This document shows positions 14,755 to 17,819 of a DNA stretch of 17,819 nt, in pieces (positions within the stretch are counted from its first letter, which is position 1; every line of letters begins with the position of its first letter). A program made the translations under genes and the position numbers. The DNA is taken from NCBI GenBank assembly GCA_900319985.1, contig ONQL01000035.1, positions 1 through 17,819 of the forward strand. Direction: 5' to 3'. Below the pieces are notes generated by a model that worked only from the letters and a program-made list of their open reading frames with translations, was not told where the DNA came from and did not search any database. The stretch is from an uncultured Methanobrevibacter sp. (GTDB lineage: Archaea; Methanobacteriota; Methanobacteria; Methanobacteriales; Methanobacteriaceae).

Positions 14755-15327
14755 ATGGAAAACAAAAATATTATCATAATATTGGTAGTGATAATTGCTA
14801 TTCTTGCACTTGCTGTGGGAATCATGTTTACACAATCAATACATGCAAAAGAACCAACTAAAATCCAAATTACTAGCAATAAAACGCTATATGAAGGCAA
14901 GGACTTGACTGTTAAATTAACTGATTTAAATAAGACTCCATTGTCCAAAGAGAAAGTCAATATCACAATCAAAAACAGCAAAGGCAAGGTTGTGGCAAAT
15001 AAAACTGTCAAAACAGATGAAAAAGGTAATGCAAAAATGGATTTGAACTTGAAGAAGGGAAAATATGACGTTACTGTAACTTATGGTGGAAATAAAAACT
15101 ACACAGGAAACAATACAACACAGGAATTGACCATCAAGGAAAAAGCCAATACACAATCAGGTTCTGGTTCAACTTATAATGGAAGAGATTTAAGTGGTGG
15201 ATCTGGTGAAAGTGTCGAAATTGAAAAAGTTTATGAAGGAAGTGGGGTTGTAGAAGGTTACAAAGGCGGTAGAAAAGGTGTTTGGACTCCAAGCGGTAAT
15301 TTTATTGAAGAAGGTGGAGGTTATTAA
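14755..15327 (+). CDS. Bitopic membrane protein with one Ig-like domain, tandem paralogue
   Basis: This is a 190-aa protein starting 13 bp after the previous stop, with GGGGGC as ribosome binding site. Its anchor (MENKNIIIILVVIIAILALA) nearly repeats that of the gene before it. SIHA-KE at about residue 32 could be a signal-peptidase site, so a cleaved, released form cannot be excluded. Residues about 35-130 are one Ig-like module with Y-E-G-K-D-L-T-V-K-L-T-D and Y-G-G-N-K-N-Y-T-G-N-N. The end is glycine-rich (S-G-S-G-S ... G-V-W-T-P-S-G-N-F). The G-V-W-T-P near the end echoes G-V-Y-V-P in the upstream paralogue and hints at a common tip fold. Last gene of the cluster; no clear terminator directly follows. 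Confidence 0.8.
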   Translation: MENKNIIIILVVIIAILALAVGIMFTQSIHAKEPTKIQITSNKTLYEGKDLTVKLTDLNKTPLSKEKVNITIKNSKGKVVANKTVKTDEKGNAKMDLNLKKGKYDVTVTYGGNKNYTGNNTTQELTIKEKANTQSGSGSTYNGRDLSGGSGESVEIEKVYEGSGVVEGYKGGRKGVWTPSGNFIEEGGGY

Positions 15328-15438
15328 ATCAGTACTTACTTCATGATTTTGTTGATTATTTATTTAGGCATTAATTTTTAAATATCTGATTATACATATA
15401 TTGTATTATAGTTCATAAGAGTGAATGGAGTGTGAAGC

Positions 15439-15522
15439 ATGGATTGCTGCACTTTTGGTGATTCTGCTTTTTTCATCAAAGACTTCATGGTTTATGATGC
15501 TTTGGAAATAATCCAGTATTGA
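15439..15522 (+). CDS. Possible 27-residue small ORF
   Basis: ATG 15439 follows GGAGTG at 15427-15432 and reads MDCCTFGDSAFFIKDFMVYD, then seven more residues to TGA. A TATA-like run lies upstream and a terminator downstream, so a transcript here is plausible. The coding status is not shown by anything else. It may equally be a small RNA or a decayed gene end. Confidence 0.2.
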   Translation: MDCCTFGDSAFFIKDFMVYDALEIIQY

Positions 15523-15538
15523 ATTCACTGTCCGTTGC

Positions 15539-15576
15539 AAAATATCCCGGAGGATATTTTGAAGTTATTTTTTTTT
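15539..15576 (+). terminator. Strong hairpin terminator without an adjacent known gene
   Basis: AAAATATCC - CGGA - GGATATTTT is a perfect 9-bp stem with a tetraloop. GAAG and a T-rich run to 15576 follow. It lies 210 bp past the last bitopic protein gene and before the regulator promoter. Confidence 0.7.
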
Positions 15577-15593
15577 AGCAGGTTTGTAGATAA

Positions 15594-15606
15594 ACTTAAA
15601 TATAAC
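15594..15606 (+). promoter_or_regulatory. TATA box of the winged-helix regulator
   Basis: ACTTAAATATAAC fits an archaeal TATA box. Transcription would begin near 15625-15630, only about a dozen bases before codon ATA 15641. This supports translation from there rather than from TTG 15713. Confidence 0.45.
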
Positions 15607-15640
15607 ATATGAGTTATTAAATACAAAAGGTTGTGTTACT

Positions 15641-15898
15641 ATAGATGATGAAACATTAAAAACATATGCTTATGTAAATATTTCCACTTATCGTGTCAAA
15701 ACAGTCAAGTCATTGGAAGGTGATGTCAAAACACCGACAGCAATAGCCAAGGATGCCGGAATCAGGCCAAACCATATTTCAAAGGTTTTGCGCGAGTTGA
15801 AAGATGCGAATGTCGCAGAATGTCTTGATGAATCAGTCAGAAAAGGACGGCTGTACAGATTAACAGCATTGGGCGATGAAATAGCCAAAGAATTATGA
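15641..15898 (+). CDS. Small winged-helix DNA-binding regulator, ATA at the start position
   Basis: An 85-aa reading if it begins at ATA 15641; 61 aa if it begins at TTG 15713. The core is a winged helix-turn-helix: TPTAIAKDAGIRPNHISKVL is helix 2 and recognition helix, then L-R-E-L-K-D-A, and RKGRLYRLTALGDEI is the wing. It resembles small archaeal MarR/ArsR-like regulators. The coding style continues without a stop upstream of TTG 15713 (DDETLKTYAYVNISTYRVKT) back to a TAG at 15587. There is no ATG, GTG or TTG anywhere in that stretch. ATA sits where an ATG would be expected, just before the acidic DDE. The gene therefore uses a rare start, has lost its start by one base change, or begins at TTG 15713. 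It may act on the neighbouring surface genes (inference). Confidence 0.65.
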   Translation: MDDETLKTYAYVNISTYRVKTVKSLEGDVKTPTAIAKDAGIRPNHISKVLRELKDANVAECLDESVRKGRLYRLTALGDEIAKEL

Positions 15899-15960
15899 AA
15901 ATTTCAGAAATCTGATAAACTGGTTGAACCGGTGTGGCATCATTGCCTTTTCAGCAGTTT

Positions 15961-17592
15961 TTAATCTAGGATGAAATCATCAGCACCATATCCTGTATTG
16001 AGTTTGGCATTGACTTTTCTTAATCTTTTTTCAAACCATTCATCACTGTCTTTGTTGGCTTCGCCGGGGTGGTTGGCATAATATGCTTTAATGGCTTTTA
16101 ATTCAAAGTCATAGTCTTTAAGCTTTTCTGAGCAATAGCATATTCTCTGATAAAATTTATATGAATCAAATTCCTTTTCTTCAATGATTTTTTTGTAGTG
16201 TGATCTGGCGAGTTCATAGTTTCCCACCCTTTCATAAATGCATCCGGTTTCTTCTAGGGCATATCTCTCCTGGCGACGGGTGAATGATTCGTCTGTCAGG
16301 ACAATGATGGTGTCTTTATTGGCTTCAATGAATTTGTCAGCTAAAAATCTGTTTGTCTTTTTCTCGTTAAGGGCACCGTGTGACTGGTAGTATTCAAACC
16401 ATCTTTTGATTTCATATTCATCGACTTCCTCTTTCAGCATTATCTGGCGTATTTTTTCACCGAACCATATATGCTGGTATCTGTTCAGATAGGTTTTGCT
16501 GCGCAATAATCTTTTAATGTTTATCAGATTTGACTTGTAATCCTTTGTTCTTGTGTAGATTATTGCCAGCTGCCTGTAGGGATACCAGTCATTTGAAAAA
16601 TAGGTATTGTTGCACAGATATCTGTAATGTCTGATTGCATCGCCGATGCGTTCATTGCCTATCAGCAGTTTTCCGTACTGAATCAGAATGTTTTTTCTTT
16701 TTAGATTTTCAAATTCATTCAAACTTGAATCATATTCATAGATTGGAGGGGTGGCCAAGTCAAATTCATCCATATTAAATGGAATTTCATATGAAGTTTT
16801 GTCTTCAAATTGCAAAGGAATCGGGCAAGCCTTTTTCTGGGACTTTTTGTTTTCTTTTTTTAACTGTCCGGTTTTGGGTTTTTCAATGGCTTCAACATTC
16901 TGCAGTCTTTTTTCAAACCATTCGTCGCTGACTTTGGTCCGTGCCGATTCGCCGTTCATGTATTTGTTGATAATCCTCAATTCATTGTCATAATCTTCAA
17001 GTCTTCTGTAGGCCACGCACAGCTTCTGGAAATAGCTGTATCTTTTATATCCCAAATCATCAATCATATGATTCAAAAGATCAATATATTCTCTGTATCT
17101 TTTTTGTCTGTTCAATTCCGTGCATCTCACTTCATATTCGTATTGCTTTTGTCTGTTTTCATATTCATCTTCGCTGATGACAACGATTTTGCTGTTTCTT
17201 TTTTTTATTCTGTCAGCAATAGGCAGTGGAGTGTTTGCTTTTTGTCTGTTGGCAATTGAGTGGGTTTTAAAGTAATCTTCCAGTGAACTGATTTCTTCAG
17301 AGGTTATATAATCCTTTTTGCACAGGCTTCTAAGCTTATTTCTAAACCATAGGAACTGATGCATGTTGCAGTAAATCCCGCTTTTAAAAAATCGTTTTAT
17401 GATATCCGTCTTTTTGTCAAACTCCTTGGTTTTTTTATACATCAAAACCAGTCTTCTGTATGACCAGAAGTCATTGATAAAATATTTATGGTTCAAAAGC
17501 TCCTCATAATATTTTATTGCTTCTTCAGGTTCATTTCTTTCCAGAGTCAAACCTTTGTCTTTCATTTGGTATTTGTCGATAATGCTGGCCAT
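15961..17592 (-). CDS. TPR-like helical repeat protein with internal duplication
   Basis: This is a 543-aa protein with no signal peptide or membrane segment. GGTGA four bases before the ATG supports the start. The chain is two copies of one module. Residues about 20-235 and 310-535 align: E-A-I-K-Y-Y-E-E-L-L-N-x-K-Y-F with D-A-I-R-H-Y-R-Y-L-C-N-x-T-Y-F, W-F-R-N-K-L-R with W-F-G-E-K-I-R, and S-D-E-W-F-E-K-R-L-Q-N-V with S-D-E-W-F-E-K-R-L-R-K-V. Each half has about four TPR-like helical pairs. They are joined by a basic, then acidic linker (about 237-300). The function is probably protein binding; no catalytic motif is seen. The gene converges on the winged-helix regulator, 62 bp away. Upstream lies the third structured element, as with the TPR-HIRAN gene at the other end of the window. 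Confidence 0.8.
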   Translation of the reverse strand: MASIIDKYQMKDKGLTLERNEPEEAIKYYEELLNHKYFINDFWSYRRLVLMYKKTKEFDKKTDIIKRFFKSGIYCNMHQFLWFRNKLRSLCKKDYITSEEISSLEDYFKTHSIANRQKANTPLPIADRIKKRNSKIVVISEDEYENRQKQYEYEVRCTELNRQKRYREYIDLLNHMIDDLGYKRYSYFQKLCVAYRRLEDYDNELRIINKYMNGESARTKVSDEWFEKRLQNVEAIEKPKTGQLKKENKKSQKKACPIPLQFEDKTSYEIPFNMDEFDLATPPIYEYDSSLNEFENLKRKNILIQYGKLLIGNERIGDAIRHYRYLCNNTYFSNDWYPYRQLAIIYTRTKDYKSNLINIKRLLRSKTYLNRYQHIWFGEKIRQIMLKEEVDEYEIKRWFEYYQSHGALNEKKTNRFLADKFIEANKDTIIVLTDESFTRRQERYALEETGCIYERVGNYELARSHYKKIIEEKEFDSYKFYQRICYCSEKLKDYDFELKAIKAYYANHPGEANKDSDEWFEKRLRKVNAKLNTGYGADDFILD

Positions 17593-17708
17593 ATGTTCAC
17601 CACAGTCAATGTGTTTGACGCAACTTGATATTAGTTTTATTTTTGATGTTTAATATTTGTTTATGATTCGATATTGGTGTGCGAAATTGATTGCTGAGGT
17701 ATTTGTCA
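17593..17708 (-). promoter_or_regulatory. Upstream region of the 543-aa TPR gene
   Basis: On the minus strand the stretch holds AT-rich runs (AAATATTAAAC and AAAAATAAAACTAATATC, near 17628-17658) that could be a TATA box, then GGTGA before the ATG. It separates the gene from the structured element by 116 bp. Confidence 0.35.
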
Positions 17709-17819
17709 TTGAACTACCTAGACTTTGGAGAAGTCGAGGATTCTTACTTCACGGGCTGTATACTCTAATGAGTATAGGATTACCGTGCTATCCCCCTCGT
17801 CCCGAAGGTTTAGACAGAT
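17709..17819 (-). ncRNA. IS200/IS605 right-end / omega-RNA-like element, copy 3
   Basis: On the minus strand this reads as copy 1 from its first base to TTCAA, with four differences in 111 bp. It carries the intact TATACTC-ATTA-GAGTATA hairpin and outer CACGG/CCGTG stem. The terminal hairpin has one mismatch (CCTCGACTT against AAGTCTAGG). Its 5' side runs off the window, so a tnpB gene could lie beyond the edge. It points toward the 543-aa TPR gene. Confidence 0.55.

Larger units (their letters stand above)
15328..15640. other. Gene-poor spacer with promoters and an orphan terminator
   Basis: About 310 bp without a convincing gene. A TATA-like run TTTTTAAATATC near 15376 and GGAG (15427-15430) precede a 27-codon frame at 15439. 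A perfect hairpin terminator stands at 15539-15576. A second TATA-like box near 15596 serves the regulator gene. The layout would fit a small transcript of roughly 170 bases. Confidence 0.4.

Noticed and set aside
14500..14835. 111-codon frame on the minus strand
   Set aside because: It runs antisense across the ends of two tandem genes and has a His/Tyr/Asn-rich composition typical of a shadow frame.
15904..15940. Bidirectional terminator between the regulator and the 543-aa TPR gene
   Set aside because: TCAGA-AA-TCTGA and ACTGGTT-G-AACCGGT are short palindromes with loops too small for good RNA hairpins and no T-run.
1..17819. tRNA, rRNA, integrase or phage genes
   Set aside because: None was seen on either strand; the only mobile-element trace is the structured element and the 1122 hairpin.

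Overview
The window looks like an accessory, cell-surface locus of a methanogenic archaeon of the Methanobrevibacter type. The reasons are the AT-rich DNA, archaeal TATA boxes, GGAG/GGTG ribosome binding sites, and a run of large secreted adhesin-like proteins built from Ig-like repeats, a Pmp-like beta-helix and lysine-rich C-termini. The genus assignment is an inference from protein style.

Layout. (1) 1-1760: a structured element resembling the right end / omega-RNA of an IS200/IS605 (TnpB) element (69-179), a TPR-HIRAN gene (202-1095), an unrelated-sequence hairpin of the same style (1122-1143), a second copy of the element (1199-1288), and a small secreted protein (1349-1759). (2) 1795-2184: a decayed 3' end of an adhesin gene, not open in any single frame. 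(3) 2340-11059: three codirectional secreted adhesin-like genes (1279, 693 and 808 aa). Intrinsic terminators follow all three. The first two stop codons lie inside the terminator stems. The third gene has lost the shared C-terminal domain, whose relic sits behind it. (4) 11363-15327: a short membrane-anchored protein, then a compact three-gene cluster (684-aa secreted Ig-repeat protein and two small bitopic proteins, gaps 30 and 13 bp). The three small proteins share a nearly identical N-terminal anchor but carry different outer parts. (5) 15328-15640: a gene-poor stretch with a perfect hairpin terminator. (6) 15641-15898: a winged-helix regulator whose natural start position reads ATA. (7) 15961-17592, minus strand: a 543-aa TPR-like protein made of two copies of one module. 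(8) 17709-17819, minus strand: a third copy of the structured element, running off the window.

How it fits together. The adhesins carry Sec-type signal peptides and no C-terminal membrane segment. They should be exported, and their lysine-rich tails are candidate wall-binding modules (inference). The bitopic proteins could be membrane-side partners of the secreted 684-aa protein. Shared terminators, shared promoter palindromes, a relic adhesin tail and a patch of different codon use suggest the adhesin block evolves by duplication and recombination.

The most unusual signal is that all three copies of the omega-RNA-like element point toward the start codon of a nearby gene (22, 60 and 116 bp away). 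The first two lack any tnpB in front of them. The outer two form inverted repeats around about 17.5 kb.
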